64,000 nucleotides of DNA from Edaphobacter dinghuensis (lineage in GTDB: Bacteria > Acidobacteriota > Terriglobia > Terriglobales > Acidobacteriaceae): contig NZ_BMGT01000003.1 of the NCBI RefSeq assembly GCF_014640335.1, positions 913,149 to 977,148 of the forward strand, in the 5' to 3' direction. This document shows, in pieces, positions 34,661-42,295 of this stretch. Under the pieces are notes generated by a model. The model was not told the origin of the DNA, ran no database searches, and saw nothing but the letters and a program-made list of their open reading frames with translations. Both the position numbers and the translations under genes were made by a program. How positions within the stretch are numbered: position 1 is the first letter of the stretch; each line of letters starts with the position of its first letter.

Positions 34661-34798
34661 AATTCGGTAGTCCTTGGAAAAGTAAAAGGTAAGAGACGCA
34701 GCCCGGCATTGCCAGTTCATAACGTCGAAAGTTTCATGTTTCTAGGCTAGGAGCACCGCCGCTGAGGTAATGAGTTGCATAAATAGGGGCTTTTCGCA

Positions 34799-35044
34799 TT
34801 AGCCGCGTTCGGTTGAGGTGAGCTTGTCGTAGGAGTGAGTGCGGTCCTGCGAGGATACATGCGCTGTGGAGCTATGAGGTAACGAGCTTTTACGCTCTTC
34901 CGCGGCGTCGAACAGATATTGGCTGAACTCCGGCTTCGACGAGTTGTTGAACTTGTGGCTGGCGCGAATGCGCCGTGTGATTGCCACCGCCGCCCATATT
35001 AGGGCGATAAAACAAAGAATCGAGATGGCAAAGAGAATTCGCAT
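34799..35044 (-). CDS. Small single-pass membrane protein, unknown function
   Basis: The 81-residue protein has one N-terminal TM helix (ILFAISILCFIALIWAAVAI), then a basic stretch ITRRIRASHK and a polar Ser-rich cytoplasmic tail. I do not recognise a family. ATG 35044 is used because the codon before it (35047) is TTG. It stands alone between mqnD and the FtsB-like gene, and a 7-bp hairpin lies upstream at 35083-35101. The coding status is likely but not certain. Confidence 0.5.
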   Translation of the reverse strand: MRILFAISILCFIALIWAAVAITRRIRASHKFNNSSKPEFSQYLFDAAEERKSSLPHSSTAHVSSQDRTHSYDKLTSTERG

Positions 35045-35281
35045 CAATAAAAGTTGACCTGATAAGAGGATACCAAGATTGCATCGGCTCGTGCAGCCGA
35101 TACGCCCTTCCTTGCAATTTGCCGTGGAAATTCAAGCATGATCCCGCTGCGGCTCGTCGCTAGACTGGCTGGCAGTACAAACTTGGTACATTTCGAAGAG
35201 ATGGAGCTTTTACACTTGACGGAGTTCTCTATCAAATTTGTACTGGGATATAGAAGAATTTTGCACTGAGTTTTTACAAAT

Positions 35282-35680
35282 ATGACTCGATCCACCACAA
35301 CAGGCGCAGGGGCAAAGCGGTCAAGCGCTGTCGTGCGCCTATATCGGCAGATTCACGGCGGATGGAGAAAGATCGCTACCGGTGCTGCTGCGGTGCTTGC
35401 GCTTGCCATGGCTTACCATGTCATCTTTGGCCAGAATGGCCTGACGGTCTATCAGCAGAAGCGTCAGGAGACGCAGATGCTGGCCAAGCAATTGCAGACT
35501 TTGCAACATGAGAACGAGATGATGAAGGGTCACGTCGACCGCTTGCAGAACGATCCCAATGCGATCGAGCATCAGGCCCGCGAAGAGCTGCATTACACGC
35601 GGCCCGGTGAGGTGATCTACACGCTTCCTCCCGATCCTGCGTCGAAGGATGCTGCCAACCAGAACACCGCGAAACCCTAG
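35282..35680 (+). CDS. FtsB/DivIC-family septum formation protein
   Basis: The 132-residue bitopic protein has a basic N-terminus, one TM helix (about 33-48), a coiled coil (TVYQQKRQETQMLAKQLQTL, then HENEMMKGHVDRL) and the family end motif IEHQAREELHYTRPGEVIY. In E. coli FtsB binds FtsL and FtsQ to activate septal wall synthesis. It is slightly longer than FtsB (103) because of the N- and C-terminal tails. A start at ATG 35282 is clear. Its only plus-strand neighbours are far away, so it is probably monocistronic. Confidence 0.87.
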   Translation: MTRSTTTGAGAKRSSAVVRLYRQIHGGWRKIATGAAAVLALAMAYHVIFGQNGLTVYQQKRQETQMLAKQLQTLQHENEMMKGHVDRLQNDPNAIEHQAREELHYTRPGEVIYTLPPDPASKDAANQNTAKP

Positions 35681-35697
35681 AGCTTCCAAGAAGACCG

Positions 35698-36543
35698 TTA
35701 GGAGATATAGTCCTTCAACCAGGGATCGGTGGTGTGGACGAGCGCTTCGGTTGTGCCGTCAAAGACTACCTTGCCTTCGTTCAGCACAAGAAATTTAGTG
35801 CTGTCGTCGACTCCATTGTTGGGAATCAGCTCCATCCTGCCCGTCGTCGGGTTAAAGCGGTTTCTGGCCAGCGTGAATGCATCCTGCAACCGGTGGGTAA
35901 TTAGCAGCGAGGTCGTGTGCGAGACGTCGCGCTGCTTGACGACCAGCTCAATGATGGTGGTCGACGTGATTGGGTCGAGTCCGCCTGTAGGAGAATCGTA
36001 GAGAATCAAATCGGGATTGGAGATGATGGCACGCGCAATGGAGACACGCCGTCGCATTCCGCCCGAAAGCTCCGATGGAAACTTGGCGATGGCTGGCTCC
36101 AGTTCGACAAATTGCAGAGCCTCTACCACGCGCTTGTGCGCTTCTTCTTCGGGGACGCCATCTTCGTGGAGGCGATAGGCTACATTGTCTTCCACTGAGA
36201 GCGAATCGAACAACGCCGACTCCTGAAAGACCATCCCGATGCGCGCACGTAGTTTGTAGAGGTCCTTCTCGGGCATCGTCGTAATTTCCTGCCCAAAGAC
36301 CTTGATTGTTCCCGAGTCCGGCCGCAGCAACCCATTGGCCAGCTTCATCAGCACGGATTTACCGCAGCCCGCTGGTCCAAGGATGATGCGTGTCTCGCCG
36401 CGCTGTACGTCAAACGAGATATCTTCTAGCACCGGTTTCAGGTCGAATCTGATGGAGACGTCGCTATAGGCGACGACCGGGCCAGGCGGATCGGCATCGT
36501 GCTGGCTGAGAGAAGATTTCGTATTGACGAGTGCTTCGGTCAT
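35698..36543 (-). CDS. MlaF-like ABC ATPase (phospholipid transport)
   Basis: The 281-residue ATPase shows Walker A GPAGCGKSV, a Q-loop MVFQESALFDSLSVEDNV, signature ELSGGMRRRVSIARAI and Walker B LILYDSPTGGLDP. The SALFDSL and DSPTGGLDP wording (SP in place of EP) is typical of the Mce/MlaF group. It carries about 35 extra residues near the C-terminus (RFNPTTGRMELIPNN). With the MlaE permease gene 8 bases upstream it should power lipid transfer between the two membranes. The periplasmic MCE protein MlaD is not encoded next to it. Confidence 0.88.
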   Translation of the reverse strand: MTEALVNTKSSLSQHDADPPGPVVAYSDVSIRFDLKPVLEDISFDVQRGETRIILGPAGCGKSVLMKLANGLLRPDSGTIKVFGQEITTMPEKDLYKLRARIGMVFQESALFDSLSVEDNVAYRLHEDGVPEEEAHKRVVEALQFVELEPAIAKFPSELSGGMRRRVSIARAIISNPDLILYDSPTGGLDPITSTTIIELVVKQRDVSHTTSLLITHRLQDAFTLARNRFNPTTGRMELIPNNGVDDSTKFLVLNEGKVVFDGTTEALVHTTDPWLKDYIS

Positions 36544-36551
36544 GGGTTGAA

Positions 36552-37331
36552 TTACCGGCCAAAGATGCCGATCATCGCCCGGCTGACGATGAAGTCGACG
36601 ATGATGATGAAGACCGACGACACGACAACGGCCTGTGTGGTCGAGCGGCCAACGCCCTGCGTTCCGCCCTTGGTTTTGAGACCGAAGTAGCAGCCGACCG
36701 TGGCAATGATGAACCCCGAGAAGAGCGGCTTGGTCAATCCCTGGACGACATCGCCGTAGACCAGAGCACGGTAGGAGCTGTGGAAGTAGCTGGAGGCGTT
36801 CAAGCCCAGCAGGGTCACACTGACGAGCGCTCCGCCAGCGATTCCAACGGCGTCCGCCACAATCGTAAGAAAAAAGAGCATGAAGATGGTTGCGTAAAGA
36901 CGCGGCGTGACCAGTTTACGGATTGGATCGGTTCCAAGCGCCCGCATGGCGTCGATCTGCTCGGTCACCTTCATGGAGCCAAGCTCGGAGGCCATTCCCG
37001 AGGCGTTGCGTCCGGAGATCATCAGCCCGGTGAGGACGGGGCCAAGCTCTTTGACCATCGAGAGCGCGACCAGGTTGCCGGTCATGCTGATGGCGCCGAA
37101 CTCCTGCAGGGAGGTCGCCGATTGCAGCGCCAGTACGCATCCTGTAAAGAAGCCGGTCAGCACGACGATCGGCAGCGACCCGAAGCCGATCGAGTCCATC
37201 TGGGTGAAGATGTCGGGCCAATATCGCGGACGTGAAAAGATGTTCGAGATCGCATGCCAAGAGAGCAGCGCGTAGTCCTGAACGGCGGCGACCTTTTCCT
37301 TAGCGAATTCCTCTGGGGAGACGAAGGGCAT
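36552..37331 (-). CDS. MlaE-like permease (phospholipid transport)
   Basis: The 259-residue inner membrane protein belongs to the MlaE/Mce permease family (PF02405). Five or six helices are present with the core GFFTGCVLALQSATSLQEFGA, KELGPVLTGLMISGRNASGMASELGSM (split here for reading), and VTEQIDAMRALGTDP, the coupling helix that docks on the ATPase. It is the first gene of a two-gene operon with the MlaF-like ATPase. The start is ATG 37331. The missing MlaD subunit must come from elsewhere. Confidence 0.9.
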   Translation of the reverse strand: MPFVSPEEFAKEKVAAVQDYALLSWHAISNIFSRPRYWPDIFTQMDSIGFGSLPIVVLTGFFTGCVLALQSATSLQEFGAISMTGNLVALSMVKELGPVLTGLMISGRNASGMASELGSMKVTEQIDAMRALGTDPIRKLVTPRLYATIFMLFFLTIVADAVGIAGGALVSVTLLGLNASSYFHSSYRALVYGDVVQGLTKPLFSGFIIATVGCYFGLKTKGGTQGVGRSTTQAVVVSSVFIIIVDFIVSRAMIGIFGR

Positions 37332-37457
37332 GTGGTTATCAGGCTCAATGTATCAGATGCAGGGGCGGTCTTGAAGATTGCATCTTCTTGGAAGGATTGA
37401 AGAAGTTCTTTAAGCAGTGTCTGGATTGGCCTTAGAAATGAGAAAATAGAAAGAATC

Positions 37458-38522
37458 ATGGCTGAAATGACAGCGGCGGTGTTGTACGGCAAGCAAGACT
37501 TGAGATTGGAACAGGTGGCGGTCCCGCGCCCGGCGGATGGAGAGTTGCTCGTTCGCGTTGCGGCAGCGTTGACCTGCGGTACCGACCTCAAGGTCTACCG
37601 CCGTGGCTACCATGCCCGCATGCTCAAGCCGCCCATCCGCTTTGGCCACGAGCTGGCGGGAGTCGTCGAAGAGGTTGGCGCCGGTGTGACCAAATTTCGC
37701 AAGGGCGACAGGGTCGTTGCCCTGAACTCCGCGCCCTGCGACGCCTGCTTCTTCTGCACTCACGGGCAGCAGAACCTCTGCGAAGACCTTCTGTTCAATA
37801 ACGGCGCCTACGCCGAGTTCATCCGCGTCCCGGCACGGATCGTCGAAAAGAACACGCTGCTGATTCCTGATGACGTCCTCTTCGAGCATGCCGCCCTCAC
37901 CGAACCTCTGGCCTGTGTTGTTCGCGGCCTCGAGGAGAGCGGAGCCAAGGCAGGGGACACCATGATCGTCATCGGAGCCGGCCCTATCGGCCTGATGTTC
38001 ATGCATGTCGCCGAGATCCACGGCGTTAATGTCATTGCTGTCGTCAAGCGCGAAGATCAGATCGCCGCCGCAAAACTGTTTGGCGCCTCTAGCGTGGTGC
38101 AGATCTCAGCCGTCGACGACGTGGTCGCCGCAGCCCGTGCTCTTACACCGCAGGGCCGTGGTGCCGATATCGTCATCGAGGCTGTAGCTACACCCGCTAC
38201 GTGGGAGTGGGCCGTCGATATGGTACGCAAGGGTGGCGTGGTGAATTTCTTCGGTGGGCCGCCCAGTGGCACCAAGGTGCAGCTCGACACCAACCGCTTG
38301 CATTACGGCGACATCACCCTCAAGGCAAGCTTTCATCACACCCCTGCAACGTGCCGCACCGCATTCGAGCTGGTCACCAGCCGCCGTTTCAAGTGCGCCG
38401 ACTACATCACCGGTCGTGCCGGTCTCAGCGATGTTCCCGCCATCTTTGCCCGTATGCTCGATCGAAGCGGAAGCACGCGCGAGATCAAGACCGCCGTCTT
38501 TCCTGCCGGGGTGCCTAAGTGA
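37458..38522 (+). CDS. Zinc-dependent medium-chain dehydrogenase heading the squalene operon
   Basis: The 354-residue MDR enzyme has the catalytic zinc Cys in ALTCGTDLKVY (about C37), FGHELAG with His-Glu near residue 59, and four structural zinc cysteines in PCDACFFCTHGQQNLC. Its NAD site is VIGAGPIGLMFMHVAE. It resembles threonine or sorbitol dehydrogenases, but the substrate is not identified. The TGA stop overlaps the GTG start of hpnC (GTGA), so it is translationally coupled to squalene synthesis. A role in isoprenoid or hopanoid alcohol handling is a reasonable guess only. Confidence 0.87.
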   Translation: MAEMTAAVLYGKQDLRLEQVAVPRPADGELLVRVAAALTCGTDLKVYRRGYHARMLKPPIRFGHELAGVVEEVGAGVTKFRKGDRVVALNSAPCDACFFCTHGQQNLCEDLLFNNGAYAEFIRVPARIVEKNTLLIPDDVLFEHAALTEPLACVVRGLEESGAKAGDTMIVIGAGPIGLMFMHVAEIHGVNVIAVVKREDQIAAAKLFGASSVVQISAVDDVVAAARALTPQGRGADIVIEAVATPATWEWAVDMVRKGGVVNFFGGPPSGTKVQLDTNRLHYGDITLKASFHHTPATCRTAFELVTSRRFKCADYITGRAGLSDVPAIFARMLDRSGSTREIKTAVFPAGVPK

Positions 38523-39460
38523 GTGAGATCACGCTCGCCGAACATGCTCTGCTTGGTGCGCCGCACGAGTACCTTACTCCGCTCGAACGGCCCACTCTCG
38601 CCGAAGCTCAGGCCTGGTGCCGCCACCTTGCGACGACACACTATGAGAACTTTCACGTCGCCACCTGGTTTTTGCCGCGCAAGATTCGGCCTCACTTCGA
38701 GAGCATCTACGCCTACTGCCGCGTAGCCGACGATCTCGGCGACGAGGTCGACGATCCCGAAGTCGCCTTGCGTCTGCTCAACTCCTGGGGTTCCATGCTT
38801 GACGAGTGCTACGACCATCCCGAACGCTCCATGCATCCTGTCTTTGTCGCACTGCACGAGACCATACGTGAGTGCGGCGTTCCCCGCCAACTCTTTGCCG
38901 ATCTGCTGCATGCCTTCCGCATGGACCAGGTGAAGACCGAGTATGAAACATGGCACGAGCTTCTTGAGTACTCCCACTACTCCGCCAACCCGGTAGGCCG
39001 TCTGGTCTTGTGGGTCTGCGGATATCAGGACGAGTCGCTAGGTCTGCTCTCGGACAAGGTTTGTACAGCATTGCAACTGGCGAACTTCTGGCAGGATGTT
39101 ACCGAAGACGCCGACCGTGGCAGGCGCTACATCCCCGCACAGGCGATGGCGCAGTTCGGCGTAGAAGATGGCCAGATTGAGGGCCGAGTCTTCACCCCGG
39201 AGTTCGGTGCGATGATCGAGAGTCTCGTCGTTGGAACTCGTGCCATGCTGCGCGATGGCAGCGTCATCAGCTCCCGCGTCGACAAGGAGCTGGCCGTCAC
39301 GCTCGATCTCTTCAGCAAGGGCGGCAACGCCATTCTCGACGGCATTACCGCAGAGAAGTTCGATGTGCTGCGGGGCAGACCAGTCGTCACCAAGACTAAA
39401 AAACTGAGCCTCCTGGCAGGTGCGTTGATCGCCAAGATGCGGGCGGGGCTTGCCACGTGA
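38519..39460 (+). CDS. hpnC: Hydroxysqualene synthase HpnC
   Basis: The 313-residue squalene/phytoene synthase-fold protein has the first aspartate motif YAYCRVADDLGDEVDD, the second LANFWQDVTEDADRGRRYIP, and the HpnC-type N-terminal THYENFHVATWFLP. In characterised systems HpnC converts presqualene diphosphate (made by HpnD) to hydroxysqualene. It starts with GTG 38519 overlapping the dehydrogenase stop and ends overlapping hpnD (GTGA). Identification as HpnC rather than HpnD rests on the HYENF motif and gene order. Confidence 0.9.
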   Translation: MSEITLAEHALLGAPHEYLTPLERPTLAEAQAWCRHLATTHYENFHVATWFLPRKIRPHFESIYAYCRVADDLGDEVDDPEVALRLLNSWGSMLDECYDHPERSMHPVFVALHETIRECGVPRQLFADLLHAFRMDQVKTEYETWHELLEYSHYSANPVGRLVLWVCGYQDESLGLLSDKVCTALQLANFWQDVTEDADRGRRYIPAQAMAQFGVEDGQIEGRVFTPEFGAMIESLVVGTRAMLRDGSVISSRVDKELAVTLDLFSKGGNAILDGITAEKFDVLRGRPVVTKTKKLSLLAGALIAKMRAGLAT

Positions 39461-40353
39461 ACCTTGCGGAAGCCTATGCCGCCTGCCGCATCATAGCGCG
39501 GCGAGAGGCCAAAAACTTTTACTACGCCTTCCGCGTGCTGCCCCAGCATAAGAGCGACGCTATGTGCGCGGTCTACGCCTTCATGCGTCGCGCCGACGAT
39601 ATCTCCGACGACGAATCGCTCCCCATCGAGCAGCGCAGACAGGCCATGAGCAACTGGGTCGAGTCATGGCGTACCGCTCGCCGCACCGGAGCCTCTGACG
39701 ATCCGGTCTTCCTCGCTCTCAACGACACACAAAAGCGGTTCGCAATTCCCGATGCTTTGCTCGAAGAGCTGGTGCAGGGAACCACAATGGATCTCGAACC
39801 GCAACCTGTCGCCGTTCAGACGTTCGCCACCTTCGACGACTTGTATCGTTACTGCTATCTCGTCGCCTCGGTCGTCGGCCTGGTCTGCATCCGCATCTTC
39901 GGCTACACCGATCCCCGTGCAGAAAAGCTCGCCGAAGAGACAGGGATCGCTTTTCAGCTAACCAACATCCTTCGCGACGTCAAAGAGGATGCGGAGCGCG
40001 GGCGAGTCTATCTGCCGCAGGACTGGCTACATGAATTCGGCCTCGACACCGAACGAGTGATCGCACTTGCGCAAGGTGCTGCGCTCCAGCCCGCAGACCG
40101 AGCTCTGCTGCGCCAGTTAGGTGCAAAGGCCGAAGCCTACTACGCCTCCGCGAACGAGTTACTGCCACTGATCGATAAGGACAGCCGCGCTGCGCTCTGG
40201 GTTCTCGTTACCATCTATCATGGCCTGCTCTACCGCATCGGCAAGCTCGACAGCGACGTATTCTCGCAGCGGGCCAGCGTCCCCAAGGCATCAAAGCTGT
40301 TGACTCTAACCCAGGGCATGGCAATGGCCCTACTCAACCGGGCAACATCGTGA
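39457..40353 (+). CDS. hpnD: Presqualene diphosphate synthase HpnD
   Basis: The 298-residue prenyl synthase joins two farnesyl diphosphates into presqualene diphosphate. Aspartate motifs are AFMRRADDISDDE (about residue 50) and FQLTNILRDVKEDAERGRVYLP (second motif, read around LRDVKEDAERG). The N-terminal KNFYYAFRVLP is typical of HpnD and phytoene synthases. GTG 39457 overlaps the hpnC stop, and its own stop overlaps the hpnE start, both as GTGA. Phytoene synthase activity is unlikely given the hpnCDE order. Confidence 0.9.
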   Translation: MNLAEAYAACRIIARREAKNFYYAFRVLPQHKSDAMCAVYAFMRRADDISDDESLPIEQRRQAMSNWVESWRTARRTGASDDPVFLALNDTQKRFAIPDALLEELVQGTTMDLEPQPVAVQTFATFDDLYRYCYLVASVVGLVCIRIFGYTDPRAEKLAEETGIAFQLTNILRDVKEDAERGRVYLPQDWLHEFGLDTERVIALAQGAALQPADRALLRQLGAKAEAYYASANELLPLIDKDSRAALWVLVTIYHGLLYRIGKLDSDVFSQRASVPKASKLLTLTQGMAMALLNRATS

Positions 40354-41750
40354 GCGACTCCAATCAGCGCGATGTAATTGTTGTCGGCGCAGGCGTAGCC
40401 GGTCTGTCAGCAGCTGTAGCGCTCGCCGATGCCGGCGCGGATGTCACCCTGCTCGAACGCCGCCCCTACATCGGTGGGCGTGCTTACTCCTACGATCATC
40501 CCGCCCTCGAAGAGACCATCGACTCGCAGCACGTCGTGGTCGGTTGCTGCACCAACATCCTCGACCTCTGTAATCAGGCAGGGATGGCAGACACCATTCG
40601 CTGGTACGAGGAGCTGACCTTCCTCGAGCCCGGCGGCCGCCGCAGCCTGCTGCGTCCCGGCAGTCTTCCTGCGCCCGCGCATCAGGCCGTCAGTTTCCTG
40701 CGCGCCCCCATGCTTTCGCTGCGCGATAAGTCAGCAATCGCTACTGGCCTCGCCCGTTTCTTCCGCGGCTATCCTGCCGACGACACCGAAAGCTTCGCCA
40801 CATGGCTCAAGCGCACCGGCCAGACCGAGCGCGCCATCCGCCACTTCTGGGAGCCTGTCGTCGTCGGCGCGCTCAACGATACCTTTGAGCGTTGTTCGGT
40901 CAAGTATGCAGGCAAAGTCTTCCACGAATCCTTCTTACGCTCCGCACCAGCCGGACGGCTCGGCATTCCCGCAGCCCCCTTGAGCGAATTCTTTAGCCCC
41001 ATCGCCGATCTGGCGCGTCGCAAAGGCGTCGCCGTCAAGCTCAAGGCCGGAATTGAAAGCATCGAGCAGGTTCCGGGCAATCGCTGGCAGGTGCAGGCAG
41101 GAGGAGAGACGTACACGGCCTCCTCGGTCGTTCTGGCTACGAGCTTCAAGCAGACAGAGAGCCTTCTGATGAGTCTGAGCGCTTCGACAGGCACAGAAGC
41201 GGTGCAGAACGTCGACTTCAGCAGATTCACCGTCGCTCCGATCACGACAGTTCATCTCTGGTATGACCGTGATGTGACTGGCCTCGATCACGCTGTTCTG
41301 CTCGACACCCGCATCCAGTGGGTGTTCGCTAAATCGCGCATCCGTCGCTGGCCTGCGGAGCGCGGCAGTTATCTCGAGCTGGTCATCAGCGCCTCGTGGC
41401 CCGAGCTGGATATGGGAAGGGAAGAGATTCTTTCTTCTTCGATTCAGGAGCTGGAGCAGTTTTTTCCTGCGATCAAGCAAGCTACATTGATCAAGAGCGG
41501 AGTTCTCAAAGAAGCTCGCGCCACCTTCTCCGTTACTCCCGGCCTCGATCGTTTCCGTCCAAAACAAGCGACGCAATGGCCCGGCCTTTATCTCGCAGGC
41601 GACTGGACGGCAACAGAGTGGCCCTCCACGATGGAGGGCGCTGTTCGCAGCGGCAGGCTCGCTGCCGGCGCTCTGATGGGCGATGCCAACCGCTTCATGG
41701 CCCCGGAGCTTCCCGCCCAAGGGCTCATGCGCTGGTTGAATCGTCAGTAA
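40350..41750 (+). CDS. hpnE: Squalene-associated FAD-dependent desaturase HpnE
   Basis: The 466-residue amine oxidase-like flavoprotein begins VIVVGAGVAGLSAAVALADAG, followed by LLERRPYIGGRAYSY, and ends with GLYLAGDWTATEWPSTMEGAVRSG, the C-terminal FAD-binding segment. HpnE reduces hydroxysqualene to squalene in known hpn systems. GTG 40350 overlaps the hpnD stop. Squalene-hopene cyclase (hpnF/shc) does not follow in this window, so the end product (squalene or hopanoids) depends on genes elsewhere. Confidence 0.92.
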   Translation: MSDSNQRDVIVVGAGVAGLSAAVALADAGADVTLLERRPYIGGRAYSYDHPALEETIDSQHVVVGCCTNILDLCNQAGMADTIRWYEELTFLEPGGRRSLLRPGSLPAPAHQAVSFLRAPMLSLRDKSAIATGLARFFRGYPADDTESFATWLKRTGQTERAIRHFWEPVVVGALNDTFERCSVKYAGKVFHESFLRSAPAGRLGIPAAPLSEFFSPIADLARRKGVAVKLKAGIESIEQVPGNRWQVQAGGETYTASSVVLATSFKQTESLLMSLSASTGTEAVQNVDFSRFTVAPITTVHLWYDRDVTGLDHAVLLDTRIQWVFAKSRIRRWPAERGSYLELVISASWPELDMGREEILSSSIQELEQFFPAIKQATLIKSGVLKEARATFSVTPGLDRFRPKQATQWPGLYLAGDWTATEWPSTMEGAVRSGRLAAGALMGDANRFMAPELPAQGLMRWLNRQ

Positions 41751-41762
41751 TTCAGGTGGACC

Positions 41763-42221
41763 TTATTCTGGCGGGCCGACCGTCACCACAAAATAAGTCG
41801 CCGGTGTGTCGCCGACATTCTTGATGAAGTGCTTGTCTCCGGCGACGCAGATGCCGACATCGCCTGCCACCATCTTGCGAGTTACGCCGTTGGTCATCAA
41901 CTCTACCGTGCCCTCGCGCACTAGCCACAGTTCGTTGTGCAGATGCGTTCCAATCGGTTCGTGCGGAGCGCCCACAGCTTGTGTCGTCTCGTGCATCTCC
42001 AGTCGAAGATTGCCAGCCTTTAACATTCCTGCGACGTAGTGACGAGAGACTCGCTCCTGCGAACCGCCTGTCTTTGGCGGCTCCGGCGGAAATACGCCCG
42101 ATTGAAGCACAGGCAGATTGCTCTGGGCCACGGCTGACTCCGGCATCGCTGCCGAACAAGCCAGCAGTGCTGGCAGCAAGGTTGCAAATTGACGACGATC
42201 CATCGAACTTTTAGAACTCAT
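41763..42221 (-). CDS. Exported cupin-domain protein
   Basis: The 152-residue protein has an N-terminal RRQFATLLPALLACSAA segment resembling a Tat signal, followed by a single cupin barrel with the metal-site pattern HEPIGTHLHNELWLVREG (His, His, Glu) and a second motif GDKHFIKNVGDTPA (His). It could bind a metal in the periplasm; the substrate is unknown. It converges on hpnE with a 12-base gap. ClpC lies upstream on the same strand, but a hairpin at 42247-42278 separates them. Confidence 0.8.
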   Translation of the reverse strand: MSSKSSMDRRQFATLLPALLACSAAMPESAVAQSNLPVLQSGVFPPEPPKTGGSQERVSRHYVAGMLKAGNLRLEMHETTQAVGAPHEPIGTHLHNELWLVREGTVELMTNGVTRKMVAGDVGICVAGDKHFIKNVGDTPATYFVVTVGPPE

Positions 42222-42246
42222 TGAACGAGATTTCCTCCGTCTTAAA

Positions 42247-42278
42247 CGATACGCCCCGGCTCTGGCCGGGGCGTATCG
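42247..42278 (-). terminator. Terminator after clpC
   Basis: A 13-bp stem, CGATACGCCCCGG with CCGGGGCGTATCG, begins 17 bases beyond the clpC stop on the minus strand and is followed by TTTAAG. Confidence 0.8.
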
Positions 42279-42295
42279 TACATTTGCATCTTCAA

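Noticed and set aside
39457..40353. Phytoene synthase (carotenoid pathway)
   Set aside because: The flanking hpnC and hpnE genes with coupled translation make presqualene diphosphate synthase the better call.
42248..42278. Regulatory RNA upstream of the cupin gene
   Set aside because: A simple stem-loop just after clpC is better explained as its terminator.
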